In this document: positions 1 through 7,892 of the stretch, one piece after another
How positions within the stretch are numbered: the stretch's first letter is position 1
Layout: the number at the start of each line of letters is the position of its first letter
Assembly: GCA_947475415.1 (NCBI GenBank)
Contig: CANJLH010000001.1
Coordinates: 1-64,000, forward strand
DNA from: Caulobacteraceae bacterium
GTDB taxonomy: Bacteria > Pseudomonadota > Alphaproteobacteria > Caulobacterales > Caulobacteraceae
DNA: 64,000 nucleotides
Direction of reading: 5' to 3'
Notes under the pieces: generated by a model
Database searches by the model: none
Told to the model about the DNA's origin: nothing
What the model saw: the letters and a program-made list of their open reading frames with translations, nothing else
Made by a program: the position numbers and the translations under genes

Positions 1-58
1 CCCCGTGAAGCTGAAAAACGGACTTGGCCAGGTCCAGGCCGATGGTGGTAACTTGCAT
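1..58 (-). mobile_element. IS110-family transposase, N-terminal fragment cut by the window edge
   Basis: Reading leftward from the ATG at 58-56 gives MQVTTIGLDLAKSVFQLHG, the characteristic N-terminus of IS110-family DEDD transposases. The Asp in GLDLAK matches the first catalytic acidic residue of the RuvC-like domain. An AAGGGAG-like ribosome site lies just upstream on the minus strand (complement of about 66-73). The rest of the gene lies outside the window, so whether the element is intact is unknown. These enzymes recombine a circular IS intermediate with target DNA, and in the IS110 group a bridge RNA from the element's non-coding end guides the reaction. Confidence 0.8.
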
Positions 59-585
59 CCGGATGGCTCCCTTCTCAGGTTGAAACGTCTGTCGACACCC
101 AACCTTGGCACATCACGATGCCGGATACGGGGGCCATCCACCCCATCATGCGCCGAGATTGCAAAGTGGGCGCCGCAAGGCCGGGACTCAGGCCGAGCTG
201 CGCCAGGGTCTTGCGCAGCGACCGGGTGGTCTAGTTGTAGATCCGGCCGAACGTGGCGGCTTGATCCGGGTTGTCGGTTTCCACGGCGCGCTGCTGTTCA
301 TTGCGGGCCAGCACCAGGCCCATCTTCGCAAGCTAATCGAGTTAGAGCTCGTGCCGTTCGATGATGTCTTCTTCTGCACCAAACGCGCACAAAACGGGAA
401 CATAGATCGAGGCGAGGTTCAAGCGATTCGTGGGTTTGCGCCGGCGCAATGGCCCTTCCCCAATCGAGGGGTGAAGGGCTCAAGGATGCGGATCTGCGCG
501 CCTCAACCCCATGCACCGTTGTGCATCCGCAATTGACGTAGGCCCATGAGCGGGGGTCGGTCAGTAAGCCGTAGGCTTGCAGGCG
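59..585. pseudogene. Decayed coding remnant and IS flank, no intact gene
   Basis: No credible intact gene is present. On the minus strand, from about 330 to 160, one frame reads KMGLVLARNEQQRAVETDN and, after a few residues and a TAG where Gln might be expected, RSLRKTLAQLGLSPGLAA. This looks like a helical protein broken by several stops. The frame then runs into the sequence upstream of the IS110 transposase start, so the insertion may have truncated it. I cannot identify the family with confidence; phage small-terminase-like or helical alphaproteobacterial hypothetical proteins are possible. Nothing recognisable is seen in 410-585. Confidence 0.35.
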
Positions 586-1773
586 CTAGGGCGGCAGCTC
601 GGTCGCCAGGAGTTTCGCGCGGTTGGTGAAGGCCTCGGTGTCGATCTCGGCCAGTTCGATTTCGCGGGCCATCACCTTGGCCTTCCAGGCCTCGTGGGCG
701 GGGATGTTAGCGTGGAACTCCGGCATCACCTCGGCGGCGAACAGCTCCAGGCTGGCGCAGGTGTCCTCGTGAGTGTTCTTGCCGGCCTGGTTGAGCAGGA
801 TCACCTGGTCGATATGGCTCTCCTCGAACTTGCGCAGTTTGCTGCGGATCGTTTCAGGGCTGCCGATCAGACCGCCGGCCATGGCCTTTTCCACCAGGTC
901 GGGATTGGCGTCCCGCCACCGGCAATATTCCTCCCAGACGTTGTATGACCCGGGCGCGGCGTTGGCGATCTCGGCCATGCCGTAGAAGCGCAGGGCGAAC
1001 TGGAAGAAGGTCATGCCATCGGCCTTACGGCGGGCCTCCTCGTCGGTGGGGGCGCACATGAACATCGAGACCAGGGCGATGTTCGGATTGACCGGATATT
1101 CGGCCAATCGATCGAGCCGCTTGGTCATGGCGTTGTAATAGGCGTGCACCCAGGCATGCGCCGCATCGGCGCTGACGAATTGAAAACCTAGCGCGCCTAG
1201 TCCCTTTTCCCCGGCGTAGGCTATGGTCTGCAGCTGCGAACAGGCCGTCCACAAAGGTGGATGCGGATCCTGCCTGGGCTTCGGCAAAACGTTGCGGGGC
1301 GGGAAGTCGAAATGCTCGCCGTGGTATTCATGATTGTGGCTGGTGAACATCGGAACCAGGCAGCGCACAGCGTCCTCGAAGATCGCCCGCTTGTCGCGGA
1401 AGCGCACATTGAACGGGTGCAGTTCGCGGGTGGTGGCCGCCTCGCCGACCCCCAGCTCCACCCGCCCATTGGAGATCAGGTCCAGAACCGAGACCTGGGC
1501 GGCGACCTTGGCCGGATGGTTGGTGGTGAGGTGCAGGATACCGTGGCCCAGGCGGATATTCTTTGTCCGCTGGCTGGCGGCGCCGAACAGCACCCCAGGC
1601 GCCGAGCAGTGAGAGTACTCCTCCAGGAAATGATGCTCCACCTGCCATGCGTAGTCGTAGCCCAGCCGGTCGGCGAGTTCGATCTGGCCGAGGGCGTTGT
1701 TGAACATCCGCCATTCGTCGTCGCGCTCCCACGGGCGCGGCAGCTGCATCTCGTAGAAGACCCCGAATTTCAT
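586..1773 (-). CDS. LLM-class flavin-dependent oxidoreductase
   Basis: The 395-residue product is a luciferase-like TIM-barrel flavoprotein, expected to use reduced flavin in an oxygen-dependent oxidation. It opens MKFGVFYEMQLPRPW and carries the family signatures QVEHHFLEEYSH (about 45-56), LGHGILHLTTNHP (about 76-88) and ISNGRVELGVG (about 101-111). The length is typical of the larger bacterial-luciferase class. The ATG at 1773 is preceded by a GAAGGAAA ribosome site. It is transcribed divergently from the double-hotdog dehydratase at 1905, sharing a 131-bp spacer with a perfect inverted repeat. It is one of four LLM proteins in the window. Substrate unknown. Confidence 0.85.
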   Translation of the reverse strand: MKFGVFYEMQLPRPWERDDEWRMFNNALGQIELADRLGYDYAWQVEHHFLEEYSHCSAPGVLFGAASQRTKNIRLGHGILHLTTNHPAKVAAQVSVLDLISNGRVELGVGEAATTRELHPFNVRFRDKRAIFEDAVRCLVPMFTSHNHEYHGEHFDFPPRNVLPKPRQDPHPPLWTACSQLQTIAYAGEKGLGALGFQFVSADAAHAWVHAYYNAMTKRLDRLAEYPVNPNIALVSMFMCAPTDEEARRKADGMTFFQFALRFYGMAEIANAAPGSYNVWEEYCRWRDANPDLVEKAMAGGLIGSPETIRSKLRKFEESHIDQVILLNQAGKNTHEDTCASLELFAAEVMPEFHANIPAHEAWKAKVMAREIELAEIDTEAFTNRAKLLATELPP

Positions 1774-1801
1774 GGCGGCGTTTCCTTCGTTTCCTCACCC
1801 T

Positions 1802-1817
1802 GATTGCGACCGCAATC
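1802..1817. promoter_or_regulatory. Candidate operator: perfect 7-bp inverted repeat in a divergent promoter region
   Basis: GATTGCG and CGCAATC are separated by AC in the 131-bp spacer between two divergent genes (starts at 1773 and 1905). Size and symmetry suit a dimeric repressor. No regulator gene lies next to it, so the binding protein is unknown. Confidence 0.45.
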
Positions 1818-1904
1818 CGCCGGCCCGTCAAGCGCCCCCCATCCAGTTCCCAAAAACCTTCCGGCGCCATAGAGACTTGGGCGACAACACCAGGAGGATC
1901 CCCA

Positions 1905-3191
1905 ATGGCGGCGACGCAGGCCGAAAAGGCCGCAACCCATGGCAAGCTCACTGATGCTGGCGTTGAACGCCTGCGCCAGAGGATCGGGGTGCAGTTCAAC
2001 CAGAACCGCGCCTATCACAACGCTGAGATGACCTGGGACGGCTCGCGTCACTTCGCTAACGGCTATGGCGACGACAATCCGTTGTGGTGCGATCCGGACT
2101 ACGCTGCAAAGACCCGCTGGGGCGGGCTGATCGGCTCGCCGCTGTTCCACTATACCATGGGCGAGCCCGACGCCCCGGAACAGACGCCCGAGGTCAAGGC
2201 GATGATGCGGGGCGATCCGCTGGCGGGGTTGGGGTCCTATCAGGCGGTGATGGATTTCGAATGGTGGCGGCCCATCAAGGTTGGCGACCGGCTGGGGCGC
2301 AGGTTGGCCCTGGTGGGGATCGCCCCCAAAGCAAACAGCGCCTTTTCAGGCCGTAGTCTGGGGGAGATCCAGGCTTTCTTCTACCGCAACCACCGTGGCG
2401 AACTGACCAACATGCGTTCCGGCACCTGGATCCGGGCGGAGCGCAGCGCGTCCAAAGACAAGGCCAAGCAATACGAACTGCCCAAGCCCTATAGCCCAGA
2501 ACAGCTGGCGGCCATCGACGCAGCCTACGCCGCCGAGGAGATCCGCGGCGCCAATCCCCGCTACTGGGAAGATGTTCAGCCCGGCGACGAGATCCAGACC
2601 ATCGTACGCGGACCTTTGCGCACCTCCGACATCGTGGTCTGGCACGTGGGCTGGGGAATGCAACTGACGCCCCCCGGCGCCTTCAAGGTGTCCTACAAGG
2701 TGCGCGCCAAGGCGCCCGGCCTGTTCACCCCCAATCCTCTCAACGTGCCTGACACCGTGCAGCGCCTGCACTGGGAGAAAGAATGGGCCAACGAACTGGG
2801 CATTCCGGTCTCCTACGACTACGGCGCCATTCGCGAGGCGGTGCTGGGCAATCTGTTGACCAACTGGATGGGCGATGACGCCTGGCTCTGGAAGCTGAGC
2901 TGCGAGCACCGCAAATTCGTCTACACCGGCGACACCTACTGGGCCAAAGGCCGGGTAAAGGACAAGGCCATGACAGACAAGGGCGCTGAGGTTCGCCTGG
3001 AGATCTGGGTCGAGAACCAGTGGGGAACCATCGTCACCCCCGGCGAGGCCACCGTGTTGCTGCCCACCCGCGACAAACCGGTAGAATTGCCAAGACCCGC
3101 CGAGGAAGACATCGACCGTCTTATCGCTCACGAGGTGGAGCGCCATCGATACCTGGACACCGGGATTTCGCTTGATGCCCCAACAGGCTAG
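1905..3191 (+). CDS. Double-hotdog MaoC-like acyl dehydratase (FAS1-like)
   Basis: The 428-residue product resembles FAS1-like/MaoC_dehydrat_N proteins that hydrate or dehydrate enoyl-CoA intermediates. The N-terminal half carries the hotdog signature SRHFANGYGDDNPLWCDPDY (about 47-66), the position where the catalytic Asp/His of hydratase 2 enzymes usually lies. The C-terminal half starts near RYWEDVQPGDEI (about 219-230). The ATG has an excellent AGGAGGAT ribosome site. A clear paralogue is encoded at 61160-62425 on the other strand; both share the SYGDDNP/GYGDDNP block, the ANPRYWEDV/AKPRYWEDV block and NWMGDDAWLW/AWMGDDAWLW. The substrate is unknown, probably a bulky acyl-CoA. Confidence 0.8.
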   Translation: MAATQAEKAATHGKLTDAGVERLRQRIGVQFNQNRAYHNAEMTWDGSRHFANGYGDDNPLWCDPDYAAKTRWGGLIGSPLFHYTMGEPDAPEQTPEVKAMMRGDPLAGLGSYQAVMDFEWWRPIKVGDRLGRRLALVGIAPKANSAFSGRSLGEIQAFFYRNHRGELTNMRSGTWIRAERSASKDKAKQYELPKPYSPEQLAAIDAAYAAEEIRGANPRYWEDVQPGDEIQTIVRGPLRTSDIVVWHVGWGMQLTPPGAFKVSYKVRAKAPGLFTPNPLNVPDTVQRLHWEKEWANELGIPVSYDYGAIREAVLGNLLTNWMGDDAWLWKLSCEHRKFVYTGDTYWAKGRVKDKAMTDKGAEVRLEIWVENQWGTIVTPGEATVLLPTRDKPVELPRPAEEDIDRLIAHEVERHRYLDTGISLDAPTG

Positions 3192-3425
3192 GGACTCGAC
3201 GGCTTGACGGGCCTGTTGAAGCGTGAAGGCCAGTCGTTGACCGCGACCCCTATGCGCCGATGCCGCACCGTCCTCCGTTCCGATAGGCCGCCGGCCTGAT
3301 GCTGGTGGTGCGCGCCGCCTTCACCGCCAAGTCGACGCGCTGTCATGCAAACTTCGCAATTGCTTCATAGGGGGAAGGCCGGGCGCCCATACTGGGGATG
3401 TTGGGCGCCGCCATCTGGGCGCAGC
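3192..3425. other. Intergenic stretch without recognised features
   Basis: These 234 bases separate the dehydratase from the CorA-type transporter. All frames are short or interrupted and I see no strong hairpin with a T-run. An upstream ATG at 3345 is in frame with corA but is not the preferred start. Confidence 0.5.
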
Positions 3426-4457
3426 ATGAGCGTGGACGAAGTCAATAACACCAGTTTCACCCGTCCGACCGAAGCGCCGCTTACGCCATCTAGCGCGTTC
3501 CTCTGGGCGTTCGCATTCGACGACGGCCTCGCCGAACCGCTGACCGATGAGACGTTGCAGGCCCGGGGCGGATTTGTCCATGGATGGATCTGGGTGCACC
3601 TCCCCCTAAGTGACCAGCGGGCGCGCAGCTACGTCGAACGCCACCTCGAACTCCCCGAACCCGCCAGGGAAATGATCCTGGGCGCGGAGTCGCGGGTCCA
3701 GGTCCAGTTCGCCGGCGACTGGGCGTACGGGGTCCTGCCTGATCTGAAGCGGGACCTCGACGGACACGCACAGGGGGCCGGACGTCTGCAGTTCGCATTC
3801 GGCGCGCGTCATCTCATCACCGCTCGGCGCCACGCCCTGCAATGTGTCGACGACCTGAGGCGGAAAGTCCAAGGCGGGGCCAACTTCAATAGTCCTTCCG
3901 ACGCCTGGGTCGAACTTGTCGAAGTGTTCATCGACACCGCGGAGCGGCGGCTGCACGACCTGGGAGAAGCCGTGGACCGCATCGAGGACCAGTTGCTGGG
4001 GGACGACGATGAAACGGACGGTTTGGCGTTGGGGCCGTTGCGGCGAGAGCTGTCGCGTCAACATCGCGACTTGCTCGCCCTACGCAGCGCGCTTGGGCGA
4101 GCAACTCTGCCGCGCGCCACCCACATGCTGACCGTGCTCACCGAGCAACTGCCAAGGCTCGTGCATGAGGTCGAAGACCTGGACCGGGAGAGCCGCGGGC
4201 TGCAGGACCGCGCTCGCCTCGTGCACGAGGAGATCGACACCCGTATCGCCGCGGGCGCCAACCGTTCCATGCGTACGCTCACCGTCATGTCGACACTGCT
4301 GATCCCACCGACGCTGATCGTCGGCGCGTTCGGGATGAACCTCGCGGGCATCCCATTCGCCAGTGGCCATTTCGGATTCGCGAAGGCGATCCTGCTCTGC
4401 GTGACCGTAGTGGTCGGCGCCTACGCAATGTTGCGCCGATGGCGGATTCTATCCTGA
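3426..4457 (+). CDS. CorA-family divalent cation transporter (ZntB-like)
   Basis: The 343-residue product has a long soluble N-terminal funnel domain with helical segments, then two C-terminal membrane helices. The first ends in the diagnostic GMN signature (VGAFGMNLAG, followed by IPFASGHFGFA) and the second is AILLCVTVVVGAYAML. GMN is the pore selectivity motif of Mg/Co/Zn channels; the IPFA-type loop after it favours the ZntB side of the family. I chose the ATG at 3426 because the protein then begins MSVDEVNN like other members, and the 27 extra residues from 3345 are not family-like. Inner-membrane location. It appears unrelated to the catabolic genes. Confidence 0.85.
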   Translation: MSVDEVNNTSFTRPTEAPLTPSSAFLWAFAFDDGLAEPLTDETLQARGGFVHGWIWVHLPLSDQRARSYVERHLELPEPAREMILGAESRVQVQFAGDWAYGVLPDLKRDLDGHAQGAGRLQFAFGARHLITARRHALQCVDDLRRKVQGGANFNSPSDAWVELVEVFIDTAERRLHDLGEAVDRIEDQLLGDDDETDGLALGPLRRELSRQHRDLLALRSALGRATLPRATHMLTVLTEQLPRLVHEVEDLDRESRGLQDRARLVHEEIDTRIAAGANRSMRTLTVMSTLLIPPTLIVGAFGMNLAGIPFASGHFGFAKAILLCVTVVVGAYAMLRRWRILS

Positions 4458-4468
4458 CGCACCTCACG

Positions 4469-4502
4469 TTTTCGCGCCACGATTCTGGCCCCGAGGCGAA
4501 AA
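4469..4502. terminator. Weak stem-loop after the CorA gene
   Basis: TTTTCGC (4469-4475) and GCGAAAA (4496-4502) form a 7-bp stem with a 20-nt loop, 11 bases after the CorA stop. It has the position of a terminator but no T-run on the plus strand. Confidence 0.3.
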
Positions 4503-4655
4503 ATGGTTTGCCGCATCAACAATTTCCAAATCCCAGACTCTTGCCAAGGCGGAGCCGGCAATGGCCGTCCGGTCACCAGATTCCAGACGGGATTGAAAAA
4601 AGCCGCCGCCGGGCCGATCCTCGGACGGACTGGAACATTGGAACAGGGCGGAGCA

Positions 4656-5132
4656 ATGGGCGTCTACGACTTCTCAGCCAAAAGTCTCGACGGCCGCGAG
4701 GTTCCACTCGCCGATTGGCGCGGCAAGGTCGTGCTGGTGGTCAATGTGGCCAGTAAGTGCGGCTTCACGCCCCAGTACGCGGGCCTTGAGGCGCTATACC
4801 GCAAATTTAAGGACCGCGGCTTCGAAGTGGTTGGCTTTCCGTGCAACCAGTTCGGCGCCCAGGAGCCCGGCGATGCCGCCGAGATCGCCAACTTCTGCCA
4901 GCTGACCTATGATGTCAGCTTCCCAATGATGGCCAAGATCGACGTCAATGGCCCGCAGGCCCATCCGCTATATACGTATCTCAAGAAGGCGCAGAAGGGC
5001 GTTCTCGGCAGCGAGGCTGTGAAGTGGAATTTCACCAAGTTCCTACTCGACCGCGAGGGCCGCGCGGTTCGCCGCTTCGCCCCCACTGACACTCCGGAGC
5101 ACATCGGGTCCGCCATCGAAGCCCTACTCTGA
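4656..5132 (+). CDS. Glutathione peroxidase family protein
   Basis: The 158-residue thioredoxin-fold peroxidase reduces hydroperoxides, usually with thioredoxin in bacteria. The full catalytic set is visible: Cys35 (ASKCGFTPQY), Gln69 (FGAQEPG), and Trp124-Asn125 (VKWNFTKFL). The active residue is Cys, not selenocysteine. The ATG at 4656 follows GGCGGAG and gives the usual length; the frame extends back to 4503 but that N-terminus is not family-like. It sits 50 bases before the acyl-CoA synthetase, so co-transcription is possible. It could protect against lipid peroxides. Confidence 0.9.
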   Translation: MGVYDFSAKSLDGREVPLADWRGKVVLVVNVASKCGFTPQYAGLEALYRKFKDRGFEVVGFPCNQFGAQEPGDAAEIANFCQLTYDVSFPMMAKIDVNGPQAHPLYTYLKKAQKGVLGSEAVKWNFTKFLLDREGRAVRRFAPTDTPEHIGSAIEALL

Positions 5133-5155
5133 CAACGACCAAACCTAAACCAAAA

Positions 5156-5170
5156 GGGGGCAATGCCCCC
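5156..5170. other. Small perfect hairpin between gpx and the acyl-CoA synthetase
   Basis: GGGGGC-AAT-GCCCCC is a 6-bp GC stem with a 3-base loop located 12 bases before the ATG at 5183. It lacks a T-run, so it is more likely to affect translation or mRNA stability than to terminate. Confidence 0.3.
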
Positions 5171-5182
5171 GCGCGAGTTCCA

Positions 5183-6700
5183 ATGACCTCAACAACGAGC
5201 ACCGAAACCCTGGCCGAGCGCGTATCGGCGGTTCTGGCCCTTTCGCCGGACGCCGGAGCCGTTGAATTCCAGGGCGTCTGGACCAGCTGGCGCGCCCTGG
5301 CGCAAGCGGCGGAGGCGATCGAGGCGAGGCTGGAGGTGCTGGGTGTTCCGAAAGACGCGCCCGTGGGCTGGGTGGCCCGCAACCGACCCGCAGGCGTGGC
5401 CGCGTTTGTCGCCCTACTCCGGGCGGGGCGGCCGATCGCGCCCCTGCGGCCTAATCAGTCCGTCGCTGGATTCTGCGAGGAAATCCGCGCTCAGCGGCTG
5501 ATGGCCATCGTCGGCGACCGCGAAGACTGGTCCCTGCCCGGCGTCGCAGAAGCTGCGAAGTCGGCCGGGAGCGCCGGAATCTGCGTGGATGAAGCGGACG
5601 GCCGCTATGCCGTCACACTCTATTCTGGCCTGGAAAATGTTGGCCCTGGCCCCCACCGGGACCCGGCGCCGGGCATGGTGGTGGAGCGCTTGTCCAGCGG
5701 CACCACGGGGCCGCCCAAGCGCATTCCGGTGGACGTCGACAAGATGATGCCGGCCCTGCGGCAAACCGAGGAGACCCAGTCGGTCAACGCCGGGGCGCCG
5801 TTGGCGTTGAAGAGCTCGCCGGCGATCATCCTGTCGCCGTTCACCCACGCCGGCGGCATCTTCGCCCTGCTGCTGAACATCTATCAGGCCCGCCCGGTGG
5901 TGATCTTCGACAAGTTCGAGGTGGGCCGCTGGGTCGAGGCGGTGCGCAACTATCAGCCCAAGTCCGCCACCCTGGTGCCGGCGATGATCCGCATGATCCT
6001 GGATTCCGACACGCCCCGAGCCGCGCTGGCCAGTCTCAAGGCGGTGCGCAGCGGCACGGCGGCGCTGGATCCCGCCGCCCAGATCGAGTTCGAGGAACGT
6101 TTCGGCATACCGGTGCTGATCGACTATGGCGCGGCGGAGTTTATCGGCGGGGTGGCCGGCTGGTCGCTGGGCGAACACCGCAGCTACGCCAAGGAAAAGC
6201 TGGGCAGCGTCGGCAGGGTGCGCCCCGACGTGCAAATTCGAACCATCGATCCCGACACCAAGGAAGAGCTGCCGAAGGGTGCGATCGGCCAGCTCGAGCT
6301 CCATTCGTCCCGCTTTTCTCCGGACTGGATCCGCACCAACGACTTCGCTCGCATCGACGAAGACGGCTTCATGTACATCCATGGGCGGCTGGATGACGCC
6401 ATCAACCGCGGCGGGTTCAAGATCCTGCCCGACGATGTCTCGCCGGTGATCCGCGCCTTTCCCGGCGTCCAGGACGCCACGGTGGTGGGCTTTCCCGACC
6501 CGCGGCTAGGTCAGGTTCCGGTGGCGATCATCGAGGCGCCTGGCGGCCCGGTGGATGTGGAGGCCCTGCGCGCCTTCCTGAAGGAACGCCTCGCGGCCTA
6601 TCAGGTCCCCGTCGACTACCGTTTCATAGACGCCTTCCCCCGCACCACCACCATGAAGATCGCCCGGCCGGAACTGAAGAAGATGCTTGGCCTGGCGTGA
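5183..6700 (+). CDS. AMP-forming acyl-CoA synthetase/ligase
   Basis: The 505-residue ANL-superfamily enzyme activates a carboxylic acid through acyl-AMP to acyl-CoA. The P-loop is SSGTTGPPK (171-179). The adenylate-binding region is DYGAAEF, the hinge motif lies in GRLDDAINRGGFKILP, and the C-terminal catalytic Lys is Lys492 in TTTMKIARPEL. The end of the protein has the normal C-terminal domain. The ATG at 5183 has only a weak ribosome site. It is convergent with the LLM gene at 6714. The substrate is unknown; the context suggests the entry acid of the degradation pathway. Confidence 0.85.
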   Translation: MTSTTSTETLAERVSAVLALSPDAGAVEFQGVWTSWRALAQAAEAIEARLEVLGVPKDAPVGWVARNRPAGVAAFVALLRAGRPIAPLRPNQSVAGFCEEIRAQRLMAIVGDREDWSLPGVAEAAKSAGSAGICVDEADGRYAVTLYSGLENVGPGPHRDPAPGMVVERLSSGTTGPPKRIPVDVDKMMPALRQTEETQSVNAGAPLALKSSPAIILSPFTHAGGIFALLLNIYQARPVVIFDKFEVGRWVEAVRNYQPKSATLVPAMIRMILDSDTPRAALASLKAVRSGTAALDPAAQIEFEERFGIPVLIDYGAAEFIGGVAGWSLGEHRSYAKEKLGSVGRVRPDVQIRTIDPDTKEELPKGAIGQLELHSSRFSPDWIRTNDFARIDEDGFMYIHGRLDDAINRGGFKILPDDVSPVIRAFPGVQDATVVGFPDPRLGQVPVAIIEAPGGPVDVEALRAFLKERLAAYQVPVDYRFIDAFPRTTTMKIARPELKKMLGLA

Positions 6701-6713
6701 AAGGCGGCGATGC

Positions 6714-7727
6714 TCACGCGAAGAACGGGATGACGTCGCGGCCCATGGTCTGCATCCAGCTGGCTGGGTCGGCCATGGTGCCGGCGACCGCGATGTTCTC
6801 GACGCCAAGTTCGCGAAGCTCCGTCAGGCGGCGGCGGTAATCGGCCGCACTCCCCACCAGGGCGAAGCGATCCGCCAGATAGTCGCGCAAGCCGAGTTCG
6901 TCCAGCAGGTGGGCATTGGCCATCGGGCGCGTGGCGCCGACGTGGTTTACATTGTCATAGCGCGCGCCCAGTTCGGCGATCCTCGGCCAGATGTCCTCAG
7001 GGATCAGTTTGCCGACCCCTTCATTGAACGAAAGCCGCTTGCCGATGCCGGCGATAGAGGACCGCACCTCGTCGATCGCCGACTGTCGATCTTCCGCCAG
7101 GGCGGCGCGGGCATGCCACCATATCTCGATGTCGGCCGGGTCACGGCCCGCTTCCGCGGCCCCGGCCGCCAACTGGCGACGTGAGTCGGCGATCACTTCC
7201 GGTGTCAGGCCAGTCTCAATGAAGACGCCGTCGGCCACTCGGCCGGCAAGCCGCAGGGCCTTGGGCCCGCCGGCGGACATGAAGATTGGCAGACCCGGCC
7301 GGCGAAAGGCCATCTTCACCGGCGCACCGCGGTAGGTCGCCTCGCCCTTGTCGAGCAAGTCGCGCATGGTTCGGATGTAGTGCTCCATCTGCGCGATCGA
7401 GCCCGGCTTCTGGCCCAGGTTAGTGGCGGCGGTGTCGCCGGAGCCCAGGCCGATATAGGCCCTGCCCGGCGCAAGGGCGTCGATGGTCGCAAGGCCGGAG
7501 GTCATAACCGCCGGGTGGCGAGTGATCGTGTTCGAGATGAACGAGCCCACCCTCGCCCGGTTGGTGTTGACAGCGATGATGGCCAAGGATGCGAAGTGTT
7601 CGCCAAATACGCTGGGGTTGTCACCGGCCATGACCATGGAAAAGCCCGCCGCCTCGGCGGCCTGGGCGTGTTCGCTCAATTGTTCCGGGCGGCGCGGATG
7701 AAATCCGGCGGTGATGGCGAACTTCAT
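6714..7727 (-). CDS. LLM-class F420/FMN-dependent oxidoreductase
   Basis: The 337-residue luciferase-like protein opens MKFAITAGFHPRRPEQL and has AGDNPSVFGEHFASLAII, SFISNTITRHPAVMTSGLAT and APGRAYIGLGSGDTA in the N-terminal half, a pattern typical of the methylenetetrahydromethanopterin-reductase-like branch. SAGGPKALRLAGRVADGVF lies in the middle. The ATG at 7727 has AGGAGCC upstream. It is divergent from the acyl-CoA dehydrogenase operon at 7893. The cofactor (FMN or F420) cannot be decided from sequence alone. Confidence 0.8.
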   Translation of the reverse strand: MKFAITAGFHPRRPEQLSEHAQAAEAAGFSMVMAGDNPSVFGEHFASLAIIAVNTNRARVGSFISNTITRHPAVMTSGLATIDALAPGRAYIGLGSGDTAATNLGQKPGSIAQMEHYIRTMRDLLDKGEATYRGAPVKMAFRRPGLPIFMSAGGPKALRLAGRVADGVFIETGLTPEVIADSRRQLAAGAAEAGRDPADIEIWWHARAALAEDRQSAIDEVRSSIAGIGKRLSFNEGVGKLIPEDIWPRIAELGARYDNVNHVGATRPMANAHLLDELGLRDYLADRFALVGSAADYRRRLTELRELGVENIAVAGTMADPASWMQTMGRDVIPFFA

Positions 7728-7892
7728 CAAAGGCTCCTGCAGTGACCCGCCCAAGACGCCCTTTGCGCTCAGACCTTGGACTGGCGATTGAAACGCAAAG
7801 CCGCGACGCCCGCCATCTTTCTGCGCACCCCCTGGATCAGCAGAGCTTTCGAGGCCATCCTGCAAATAGGGATCAGCGGAGGAGACCTGCTC

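Noticed and set aside
3345-3425. Upstream ATG giving a longer CorA protein
   Set aside because: The 27 extra residues (Trp/Gly-rich) are not family-like.
4503-4655. Longer start for glutathione peroxidase
   Set aside because: 51 extra residues do not match the family; the ATG at 4656 has a ribosome site and the usual length.
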